In this document: in pieces, positions 1 through 12,000 of the stretch
Layout: each line of letters starts with the position of its first letter
Numbering within the stretch: position 1 is the first letter of the stretch
From: Certhia americana
Taxonomy: Eukaryota; Chordata; Aves; Passeriformes; Certhiidae
Direction: 5' to 3'
NCBI GenBank assembly: GCA_018697195.1
Contig: CM031879.1
Span: 28,317,207 to 28,381,206, forward strand
DNA: 64,000 nucleotides
Notes under the pieces: generated by a model
Database searches by the model: none
Told to the model about the DNA's origin: nothing
Seen by the model: only the letters and a program-made list of their open reading frames with translations
Made by a program: the position numbers and the translations under genes

Positions 1-3000
1 GAATACATGTTAACCTATCTACCCCCTCTCCCTTGTGTTGCCCTCCCTTTTCCCTCACTGGAAAAGGTAATTTATAACAGGGAAGGTCTGAACCATTCAA
101 ACTTAGTGCCTCTGTTGCTTTGAGCTGTCTGACAGGTGAAGTAATTTATGCACTGTGGTTCTTAGTGAGCAGTCAAAAGCCACAGTGCCGATAACCATTG
201 ATAGACTGTACTTGTTAATGTAGTTCTGTAAGACTTTACACCAACAGAATGTAATTCCCTTGCATGTAGTGCAAATTGGATGTTTCATTTCAATTGAGGT
301 GAATTAGTAAAGTATTTTCTAAATGCTTCTTGAAAAACTGTTTTATAACGTTAATGAAAATATTTTAGTATGGGTTAATACATGTGAACATCAGTAATGT
401 GGACTCACATTTATGTTTTTCTTGGTAAATATCTAGTAGGTAAAAAGAAAGGTAACATGGAATATAGTCTGCTTTTTATCTTATTGGTTGATTACGTTAC
501 AGTCCTACAAAGAATCGGGCTGATGTGACCTCATGTGTTGGTATAAGGTTCTGTTGGTTTTCATGTGAGTGCAAATGATACAATTATTTCTGTTGTGGGT
601 CTTCATCTATTTTGGGGGAATGAGAGACCTTGTAAGCTTAAATGTGTGGATGAAGTATGCCTAGCTGAACTGAAAATCAGTTTGCTTTTCAAAGTAATTT
701 ATCTACATTAAGATAAACGATGTCAAAGAACTAGCTGTAAGGTAAAGTAAGTTTGTCTTAGTTCTGCGGAGAACTCCTGAAAGGTGGACAGCACATGCAT
801 ATTGTAGGCTTTTGGCAAAGGCAGTAGTAATTAGCTAATAATAGTTTGAGGTGAATAAAAATTTGCTCTTAGAAATATGGTGGAAATAAGGGGAAGTCAA
901 ATAGAGAGGAAAGTGGTCAGTTCATAAATGAGAAGTTGCATAAAGTTATTATTAAGACAAGCCATTATGCTGAATTTCCTGAAATTCCATATATAGTAGG
1001 ATGAAAAACAGTGAGCAGTTAAAAATCAGAACCATATGAAGTAGTTATCGATGACAAATAGAGGGGGTTCTTGAAAGATCTGAAGATATTTATAAGACAT
1101 TTGATCTTCAAGATTCCTCTAAGAAATTAAACAATAGTACTGATTTCTGAAAAAAGTAAACTAAAGGGAGAAAGGAAAAAAAATAACATGAGCTTAAGAA
1201 CTAGATAAAAGGGATTCGGTTCTTAGTAATATAATGGCAAAAATACCAGGGAAACAATAATAAGAAACCTGGAATCTTCTAAGCAAAAATTACTTTAAGA
1301 GAGGCTTTTTTGTTATTCTTGCTTAGTGTTTAAAATTATGATCTGATACTGCAACAGCATCTGCACACAGTTCAGTGAGTATGGAGAAGTACAGGATGGA
1401 CTTGTTTGCCAGATCTGATTGCAGATTCAAGGCCCCAGTAAAAGAATAGAAAGTTGTAGCTACAGTAAATTTTTGCATATTTGCTGAAATTCAAATACAT
1501 CTCAATATCTCTTGTTAAGAAATTATGTATGTATATGGATAGTCATCTTAATGAAAAATTGAATGAAGGACCATAAACAAAAATAGAACGAAGTATAAAG
1601 AATAGATGTGGTGAGTCACAGCAGTTTTGGGTGCTAAAAGAGTATCATCAGTGCTTACATATGCACGTAGTAATACAAGTTTTGCCATTTTAGGTATATT
1701 TAGTGTCTGGCTTGCTTAACTTTATGAGGTTGAATACTACACTTGCAGCATTAACAGGCAATGATAGGAGAGTTAAACACAAGTCAGAGCAGAAAAGAAA
1801 ATGTAATCTAAAGAAATTAGGCCCATTGTTGGAAAATACAAATGAGATTTAGTTTGAAAAATGCAAGCTAAAACAATCGAGGGCCCGTAATCCAAAACAG
1901 GTATTCATTGTGAGGGAATAACCTGGAAAGCAGTATTGCTGAAAAAGGGATAGGAGTGATACCATGGGCCTGATAATCCTGTCAGTTGTGTGAACCCAAC
2001 TCCCTTTCATATGAAAGGGATTTGTGCATGCTTCTGACAGGAAGGACAGGCCCCAATTTGCAATATGATATATAGACTTTGTAAAATTCAGAACGAGTTT
2101 AGGTTGTGTCCACAGTGGCATTGAGCAAACATTAGACAAATGGGAGATGAATTTTTGTACAGGATTATGGGAGTACTGTTTTACTTCAGATCTTTTGCAA
2201 CAGGTGGGGTAACTTAACAGAAACTTAGAGAAGAGCAACAAAATGTTAAGGAAGCTGAAGGGACTAATTAATTACAGAAAAAAAAAATTGATAAATAAAT
2301 ATGTTTTGCTTGGCTCAATTACTAATTTCTGTGAGAAGGGGAAATGATATTTTCCAAGCATTTTGAAGGGTCCAAACAGTTATAAGGGAGGTTATTTTAA
2401 AAAAAAGAAGTGATTGTGTTAATGTGTAAACTGAGATAAAACTGAAGGAGAAAATTCAGAGCAGACAGCAGCACAAAGCCCCCCAAGATGGACCTGAATA
2501 CCTTCTGGTATGAATAGTATGCCAAGCAGAGAAGGGGGAACCCCCACACTTGGCACTAGCCTGGCCAGGACACCGCTACATGTGCAAGAGGTAATGAGCC
2601 AGGAATAGAGAAAGAGACCAGCTGACCTTACAGGTTTTGTCCATCCTTGAATAATGCCATAACGAAGGCTTTCATCTTGCATACCTGTGGACTTGACTTT
2701 GTGGAGTCTTTTGCACTTAATTTTGTCCCAAATCCTGCAGTCACTGGCAAGACAGGAAATAAATACATGGATGACATTTTTATGATTTCTTCTTAAAATT
2801 TGCTTTTTCCTCCTCAATACAAAAATTGTAATGCATGTTTCAGTCAGGTGTTTAAGGCTTTTCTTTTAAATCTGAAGTGAATATTTTACTTAGTTGAAGG
2901 GTGAATTTTGTTTTAGTTGTACTGAATCGTACAGCCAACATACAATCAAGACTAGTTACTATTCATACAATAAAGCTTTATTTAGGGAAATTAAATGTGT

Positions 3001-6000
3001 TGGCTGTTAAAATCTCAAAATGTCTCTCAATAGAAGTTTCTTATTTGGATGGATGTGGTCTTCTCAGGGTTGCTGAGAACCCACTCAAAGGAAAAGAGAA
3101 GTTTTATAATAGAACATTTGAATTAGGACTCATCTGAGGGGACCAAGCAGCAGGTGAAAGGGACATAGCTGCCTTAAAATTCCTCTTTGTTAAAATTGCA
3201 TTGTGATACCAATTTACTCTGCAGATGAGTGTGGCCTCTATCAAAGTTTCTCAGCTCCTCCTTCAGAGGTTAAACTCCTTTTTACTGCTGGGAAATGTAG
3301 TGAAAAATTAGTGCAATGAACATTAACATATTTTCCTGATTATTTTCTGCAAGCTTTTTGTAGAAATTACCTGAGTTGCTGCTGTTACACTGAAGTACAT
3401 TGGTTTGTTTGGGGAGGGGTGAATGTTGTTCTTCAGTTTTAATTCAGAATTCTGATTGTTTAACTTGAAAGCTTATCTGGGCAGATGTCAGAACTAATAA
3501 TCTACAAAGAGCATGTTTCTGGCAACACTGTAATAACTGTGGTGACTTTTAGGACCTACTAAATCTTATAAGAATAGGTGGAAACTTCTATTTAAAACCA
3601 TTTTCTACTGTTTGACTGAAAAAATATTTAAATGAATTTACGCCATAGAATTATTAGTATCTGTTGTAATGTCTTGGGTTTGAATGAATGTTAAGCTAAT
3701 TACAATATGATCAAGAATGCATATGGAATGTGAGGGTATTACTTGTTTCCTTGTTAAATGGAATAAGCCTGGGCTAAGAAAAGTTGTTTGGTTTGATTTT
3801 GGTTGTTTTTTTGTTTGTTTGATTTTATTCTGGAGCTAGTAGGCTTTAAGGACCTTCCTTATTTGCTGTTAAACCTCAATAGATAAGACTTTCATACTCA
3901 TTTTTTTCTTTCTTTCTTAACCCTTTCCTCACTTTTTCCAGCAGTGAAATAGACAAATACAACTTGTTAGTTTTTGCGGATAAGATACCAGAGGTACACA
4001 GAAGTTCAGGTTTTTACTTTGACAGTGCATGTCAAATAAGATGAAACCCAAATACATTAAAGCCAATTCTTTTATTAATAATCCAGTGTTAATTCAGTTA
4101 ATAATTGTTTTTATAGAATCCAGTTTTAATTCAGTTAATAAGTGTTTTTATAGAATCCAGTTCTGACAGGAAGATTTTTTCACTTTGAGCCTTAGTTAAA
4201 CTATCCATAAAAAGAGGCTACTACTACTGTCTTTTAAAAGTCCTCTTTAATCAATAGCTGAGAAATTCTGTTTTATTTTTCAAACAGTGCTAATGTTATG
4301 TTCTATGAATTGGAGAACTGAGAACTAAATATGTAAGATCATGAGAATGAGCTGTTTGTGTTTTGGTTTACTGTGTTTTGTTTTAAAATGCTTGTTCTGA
4401 GTGTCGCAGTGGTTTTTTACAGCTTAAATAGGACTGCTTGGAGTTACTGTAGTATCAGTCCACATTATTTTACAGGTCAACACAGTTCACAGAGGGGATT
4501 TGGTATAGGCCGGAGATCCCATCACGTGATCTTGTTTCTGGTTACCAGTCTGATACATATTGATTCTGTGGCCTTAGTTAAATCATTTGCAATCTTTATA
4601 TTCATATTTATAAAGTGGCTATACTGATGTTTGTTTATCTATCTCAAAGAGAAGTATGAGGCTGTAAGCTCTTTAATGCAGGTTTGTGTCTCTTCATGCT
4701 TCTATGTCATATCTTAAATATTTGAAAATGAATATAAATTAGGAATATATGAGGAAAGTAAAACTATTCATAAGGTTGTTTGCCCTCTACAGTGTTGAGA
4801 AGCCGAAAATACAGCACAGATGAGAGGAAGAACAGTCTTTATTCCTTAGGGAATAAATAAACTTGGGATACCTAAGCAGAGAAATATTGAAACAGTTGAA
4901 AGAAAGAAGCTTATCTTGAGGAAGGATAGTAAAACAGCAAGATGGTACCCAGAACAGTGAGCTTAGGCTTTGCCTGAAGTACTAGATTTGTGAGCTAGGT
5001 ATCACATCTCAAATACAGTCTCCTTGGAGCAACAAGTTCAAGTCTTAACCAGGCCTGAATTACATTTTAAGCAGTAAGGTAGTGAAGCTGAGTACTCCAC
5101 TTTTTGTTGCAAATTGAATATGCATGCATTTATTTTAACTCCGGATAAATTGTAGCAAGGCAGCTCTGCTGCAAGAGAGAACGCATATAACGGAGTTCTA
5201 ACAGCGTGTAGTTTTGTTGAATGATGCACTGGAGCATGTTTGTCTGTAAGAGTGAGCTGTCTTCATACTATTTTCTATTGGTGTGGGAGGAGCAACTGTT
5301 GAGATTATTAGTCTCAGAATAATTTACGGTGTTACTTGTCAATCCATAGCTGCTTAAGACACATAAACATTTTGTAAAGCAAAAGAGTGATTCTGTTTCA
5401 GAGACCTTTTCTCTCAGAGTTTGGTGGATTTTTGACTTGACTGCTGAAGTTTAGATGGACCATACTTAGGGCTGTGTGTGTTTCTTCATTGTTATGTGTT
5501 GTGACGTTTGCTGGTTGGCCTCTGCTTCCCAGTCCAAAGGTTGCTATGCTTCCCTGATAAACCATGTGCAGAGATTCTCTGGTCCGTAGATCACCAAATT
5601 GTATGACTAACTTTGAGCTCTGTTCAATTTCTTTGAAGTGCAATAACAGCCAGTGTTACTGGAACATAATGGATTGGGGGAACTTTCTGTTTGGGGTACA
5701 TCCCAGAGGCTTAATTAAGCTAAATGAAAATAGTTTACTCTGGAAGTGAATCTAGCATATTTTGAGTATATTAATAATTATTATGGTGTAGGATAGATGT
5801 AGAACTATGTGCATGAGTTTGTTTGCTTTACAGATCTATATATTAGAAGAAAACTTGTGGAAATACTCTTAGGAGCAGGTTTTCCCTTACCTGATTCTTT
5901 TGGTCGGGAGTGTCCATTTTCTTCTAGTGACCTCCATGAAATGATGTAGAATCCAGGCACTGGCCAGGTAAACAGTGCCATGTCACAGGATTCACAGATG

Positions 6001-8437
6001 TCCTCGGTGATGATATAGCTTTGAGATGTTGTAGATTACAGAGCTGTTTCTTGGCTGCTTTTCACTCCCCAATACTATATATGAAACACCAGGAAAATTA
6101 AAATTTCTGACAGTACATGTTCATTTAATGCTACAGTTATGCAGTAAATACCTGAAAAAATCAGGAATTGCCTTATGTAAATATGAATGTACAACTATGT
6201 TGTGATTGATTATATTGTAACTGTGTTTCTAGAGAATATTCTTTACAGCAGAGCCTTGTACTCTCTGTGAGAAATGGGAATAAATTCTGTGGCAGTATTA
6301 ATCTGTTGTATCAATGTACATATAATTCTGACTCATCATTCAATGTGGTAATTGATGAATCTTAATATTAGTTATTTCTAAAGAGGTTTTGAGTTTGCTT
6401 TCTGGGCATCTGTTCTTCACTGTCTTGCCTTCCATGGTGTTACCCACAGGGGCCTGTTGAGAAATCCTTTTCTTTTGCTTGTGGACTGAGGGGGATTCAC
6501 TGTTGTGATACTATTTATCCTGGCTTTGTAACTCTTTCTGTCTGTCATTCTCTCCTAATCATCATCTTCTCAATCTTTTGACTACACGCCATAATTCATT
6601 CTCTGTTCCTTGTCTTCTTGTCTGTACCCATTAACTGCACGTGGGATATTTACTGTAATCAAATGAATTTCTAATTGTAAGAAAATTGAAGGAAAAAAAG
6701 GATGTATGCAGGTGAAAGGGCAAGAGGACAAAGCACTAAATGTCAGGTGCCTAGCAACAGTAAAATACTGAATTATACCGCAAAACACTAATAGATTCTG
6801 TTGTACCTGAAAAACAAATGCTGTAGCTGTGGACATGCTGCATTCACAGAATCCAGATGAATGTATAAAGGGTATTTCACACACCTGAAAAATGTGTTTT
6901 CAGGTACTCTGCAGGACCTAGTCAGGCATTGCAGCATTGGGTACAGTTTGCTTGATCTTTCAAGGTCATTTTCGTAATTCTAAGGCATGGATTTTTTGTT
7001 TTGTTTTGTTTTTTGTTTTTTTTTTTTTTGTGAAAATATTGTTTAAGAGCAGAAGTATTGTGCAAAGTCTGACCTCATAGTGAAGTAGTGTGTGTAGCTG
7101 GATTTGAAGTATATGCAGGGCCCTAACTACTATACAGCTTGGAACACTTTTAGTAAGTGGGGTTTTTTGGTATTGTTTTTTTCCCCCAAAATGCTTCAGA
7201 TTATTTTATTTCCTTCCAACTTTGTTGAACTTACCTTGTTTAATGCCATGTGCTTCTCTGTTTATGTAACATGAAGTTATTCATTATAAAGGTGTTATGT
7301 TAGTCAGTGCATATGGTATCATAGTAAAAAGGTAAAGGGTTAGAAAACCAAAATACAACACTTGGTGCCAATGTTTTAATCATGTTTAGTGTTCTTTTAT
7401 TAATATATCCTGTAGTCAGTATGCTGTTGTTAGTGAAATGTAGTTACATTCCTAGAGAGGTAAGTTTTGTGGTAGATAAATACAATTGCTTTTTCTACTT
7501 AGATTTTTATATTAACCAGTATACAAATCTCATTTTTCTCTAGTAGCTTTCATTTTCCTAATAAGCAGTTTAATTGTATTGTAAGAAGGATTAGTCCAGC
7601 AGCTGAAGAAAGTACTTCTTAAGATCAAAGAAAAAGGTGACTTAAAAATGATACACTGTCCTGCACATAACACTAAACAAACACCCAGCTTTCCTAAGTG
7701 TACTGATACTTTTCTGTGTGCAGTCAATTTATGTGCCAGTTAGAAAGCGAAAATATTTTGCTAGTTTTATGGTTATTTGATGCTTCTGTAGGTTTGCTGT
7801 AAGAGCTGTGTTTGTAGACTTTTGACCATATTGGATTGCCCCTAGATTTGCTTAGGTAGAACTTGAAATTGGTGGCATCCTGTGTCAGTCCTGCAGTGCA
7901 CTTGCAAAGGTCAGGTGTGTAACATCTGGACCATGTATATTGACACGGAATGTGCCTTTCTACCCTGCCTTAGCAAGGGTAGAAAGTAAACCAGTGAAGT
8001 CAATAAAGATACATTCAAAACTTAGGATACTGAAATTGGTGGAAAGACTGTTTATTAGTTGTTTTCAGTAGGTCATTCCAAGCAAAAGTAGCAACTTTGG
8101 CAGTTGTTACTGTTTTAAAGGCTTTATGAAAGTTACAGGTTTTGTTCTTTATATGTGTAAACTAATAGAAGCTTATTTTCCTTGGTGTGAAAAGTGAGCT
8201 GCATACCTTAAGTAAGAAAAACAAAAAGCTATTTCCATTATTTCTTGTTTTCAGAAACTTACTCAACAGTTTACCTATTTGTAATGTTATCACCGGTGAA
8301 GTGTAATACCTATTATTGCTGATTTCCAATATCCATAGTATCAAAATAAATATGACTAAACCATTTTTTATATTGTGAAAAAATAGTGGTGGAAAGTTAT
8401 AGTGTATGGACACAAGATAAATATCATTGTTCACATC
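1..8437. other. ARID2 intron 3, first block
   Basis: This is AT-rich sequence with no exon, RNA gene or known element that I recognise. From about 840 to 2480 the + strand is notably A- and purine-rich, unlike the T-rich remainder. Two open frames of about 130 codons on the minus strand (1849-2241 and 2419-2817) have no recognisable protein. A T-rich (GTTTT)-like run sits at 6992-7029 and a short (TTTG) run near 3806-3821. A 10-bp palindrome containing the E-box core CACGTG lies at 4521-4530. That it is intron follows from the missing upstream exons of ARID2. The window itself cannot prove it. Confidence 0.7.
4080..4163. repeat. 37-bp tandem repeat, about 2.2 copies
   Basis: The unit starting AATCCAGT begins at 4080, 4117 and 4154. 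Each full copy reads through TTAATTCAGTTAATAA and GTTTTTATAG. The first two copies differ at only a few positions and the third is cut off after about 9 bases. It is a simple local duplication with no known function. Confidence 0.9.
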
Positions 8438-9000
8438 TCATATAACATACAGTAACAGTGTAAATATGTGGGATTGTGGACATGATTCCCTTACTGGATG
8501 AGTCTTTGAAAGGTGCTCAATACAAGTAGGGCAATACTCCTCTACTTGAGGAGTAGGAGGGCACCAGGGGGAAATGACCCCCTTGACTTTTTCCTCAAGG
8601 CTTTTTTTTGGCTCAGATTGTATGTGTTTGCTATGGTTTGTGGCTTCAGAGACTTCATGTATTTCTTGACTTAGCAGCTGTCCGTTGCACAGACACACAT
8701 CTCCTGAGCAGGCAGCCAGCTGATGCAGATGTGCAGCTCTTGGAGGATGTAACCTGCGCAGGTCCTGCGGGGTTGCTGGCCTGGCAGGAGGCATTTGTGC
8801 TCTGAATGGTCAGGTACCCAGCTGGAGGCACATGCCAACTCTACCGCCAGCTGGGCCAGATAAAACACTGCTGCTTCTCAGTCACCTGTAGGCCAAGAGA
8901 GGAAAGACAAGCTGTTTGGAGATACTTCAATGAGAGCAGGAGAGGAGACCTTTTGTGTGTAGGTAGTTGCAAACGGAAGAAATGTGAACGTTGAGTGAGC
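8438..9000. other. GC-elevated island within intron 3
   Basis: Counting by eye, the lines at 8701-8820 are about 58 to 62 per cent G+C, against roughly 35 per cent in the surrounding intron. Overlapping open frames on both strands (8438-8794 minus, 8608-8805 plus) are a by-product of this composition, and I recognise no protein. It could be a decayed mobile element, a regulatory element or a non-coding RNA exon. The sequence alone does not decide. Confidence 0.5.
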
Positions 9001-12000
9001 TGGATGCATTCATGCACTAGGTCACAAGACAGGAATGGGAATTTTGGAGAGAACACTGTTTGGAAGGGCGGATGAGGTAGATACTGTAGAAGGAATAGGA
9101 GGGGTTATGTAATCAAATGCTGATAAGTTACTCTTTAATAGCCAACTCCCTCATTTAAATTGTTCACTGGATATTAATTGACTTGTTGCCCAGATGCTGG
9201 GTTGCTGCTGAGTGAAGACTGTCATTTGTAAAGTACTGAGTTGCACCATCTGCTTTTCTGCAGTGAGGTTCTGATTTACTGGTACAAACATTAGAGGGGT
9301 TCTTCTGCCATTTTGCTTACGCTACCAGTGCTGCATGTGCAGAATTAATTTCTGTCCTTTTAGTTTATATTTTTTCATTAACATTGAATTTACCTTTTTC
9401 ATTTTGGTTTTTAAAAAAATCTACCATCATCACAATTACTGTTACTTCTGTCTTTATATTAAAATATCATAAAGGCATAAAATTGCATCTAATCAAATAA
9501 AGGATTTTTTCTGTTCCTTAAATAGTTTGCGAGGAGAAAAGTCTCATCTTGGAAAATAGTTTTTCATGGGCATTGCTGTGCTTAAGAAAGCTAAGAAAGT
9601 TACTGTTGTGGAACAGTGAGAATTTCTTCAAATGCTATTTTCAGTTTGAGAAAAGTAGTAATGTCTATGTATACCTCATTTTGTATATTTATTATATAAG
9701 AAGTGAATAAATTCGTATATGTATATATAGAGAGCACATACAAGTCTGGATGTCAGCTTAAGTTTGGGAGAGATCACATAGATATCCTGTCCCACTTCTA
9801 ATGCTGCATATATGTTAAGAATGAATTTTCAACAAGAGAAAAATATTTAATGGAGGAAGCATTCTAAAACTCTAATAATATTTTTATACCTACCAACACA
9901 AAGGTTTAGAGACCAAGTTTGGATCTCACAGGTAGAAGTAGGTGCAAAGTACTGCTTCTTTATAACATTTCCTGATCATACGTGGTACAAAACTGTTGCC
10001 TGTCTTTGGAAAGACAGCTTTTAAACTCAACCTTGTCTAAGCAAAATGTATAAAATGGCTCTTGTTTAAAACGACTGCACGTTATGGAATGCAAGTTGCT
10101 CTGATCAAAACAATTAGTGAGTAGAGGGCAGGTGAATTAGTTAAAGATGTAGACAAGCTGTTTTTCACGCAACTCTGCAATTTCTACCATATTAGACAGA
10201 TACTGTCATCTAGCTACATAGATTTTGATTCTGTTATGATTGGAATTCCTTTGGAATTGGATTGGAAGAGCTATTAATTGCTATTTTTTTTGCTAAAGGT
10301 AATGTAAATTTTTATTTACAGTAGTGCTTGTTGCCACTGTTTTGAGTTGTCAGCCAGACTGATATTTCCAGAGAATAAAAGCAACACATTGTTTAAAATG
10401 AGTATATAATCTCCTTTCTCTACCCCTTGTCCTACCTCAGTGCATATAGGAGGCTAAAAAGAGCATAGGTCATCATTCTCTCTTGCTTATGTACATCAGA
10501 AATTATTGCTGTTATCTTAAATAGCAGCTTGTGGTATCCCTTTTGCAAGCAGACAGTCCTGCTGTCGCTTGGGTGGCTGCCGGGCTGCTGGCGTTGGCCC
10601 CCAGTAGTGATATGGCTATGGCTAGTGATAAAAGCTCTGCTTTTAGGGTTGTGGTAATGGTGAGGACTGGTGTTGTTTTTAATTGTAGAGATGTACTTTC
10701 ATGGAGACCTGCATCAGGGTTCCATTGCTGCTAGAGAGATAGATAAACTAGCAGATTCTAGTCTTGAATTGCTTATTACTGCTGTTGTTTGTTTATTTAC
10801 TTTTAATCAAGTTTTGTTAGTTATTTGTATGGCCTTGTGGTTAATCTTCTGTAAAGAAAGTGTTTTTTTATTTGCCTGCCTTTTAAATTTCTGGAGGCTG
10901 CCACTCTTGTGCTAGGAAGTCCCATTATAGTCTATGCAGGAGGAACAATAAAGAGAATATAGAGGAAAAGACTCCACATATTTAGACATGTATTAATCAA
11001 ATATAAATTCTTCCCACTTTTTAAATTAGTTTTTACTGAAGATCAAGTCTTGTCGCTTATGTAACTTTCATGGCTTAACAGTTTTGTTATCTCCTTGGAA
11101 TTTTTTTTAAAATGGAGATAAACAAGGGGTTTGGCATCAGTGTGATGAGAATGATTGATTATATTAGTAAAAACTTCAGAAAGCATCGTAGTATGTATGT
11201 GGATACTAAATGAGGAAGAGAGAGAAAGATCAAAGGATCTTAATGAGTTTTAAAATAGAGGTACATGATGACAGAGGTGGTTATTTCTCTGGTACTTTCA
11301 AGAAAGCTGAGTGGGAACATTTTGTTGTGATCGGTTCTAGAATAGGAGAGCTTTTGTAGTCATAGGTTGTCCTGTAGAATGTTGTGTGTATATGGATTTT
11401 ATTGGCAAAAAGCGTAATAATTGAGAGAATTTTATGTACTGGTGATCAAGGAGACAATGATAGATTGCAGTAGGAAAGTAAAATAGAGTTCATCAAAGGG
11501 AGGGTGATGACAGAAGTTGCAGGTGCGGAGATGGGTAGATTTATGGAGAAGGGTGAGTGCAGAAGAGAGTGAATTGTGCTTATGAAAATGGTCCTTGACC
11601 ATGAGAAATTCTTGTGTAATCAATGCACATAATCAAAGAAAATTATTGTAGTAGCATGAGGGTATTTAGTAAAAAGAGTACAAATAGCATGGAGTTAATA
11701 ATAATTACACTAGAGTTGTATGGGTTATTATGAGCAATATAAAATATAAAACAGTTAAGGTTGAAAATAGAGTGTAAAAAATCAAGTGTAAAATGTGGAA
11801 TTGTTAGGAAATTTTGTAATGTACTATCAGTAAGGGAATGTCCTGTTTTGAGACAATACCAGACCATACAGTCACCCTAGGACTGGGAAGGGGAGAATCC
11901 TTAGTACAGTTTTGGAGCTTTTGTCAGAGAGGGAATAGAGAAACATTTGAAAACAAATACTGTTGAGTTAGATGCTGCCAAGGCTCAAATCCTTGATAGG

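Noticed and set aside
1849..2817. Two minus-strand open frames of about 130 codons as genes
   Set aside because: Neither translation resembles a known protein, and no promoter, splice or polyadenylation context supports them. The frame length is compatible with chance in this window size.
8438..8868. Overlapping open frames in the GC-rich island as coding
   Set aside because: Open frames occur in several phases on both strands, which follows from few AT-rich stop codons. No recognisable protein.
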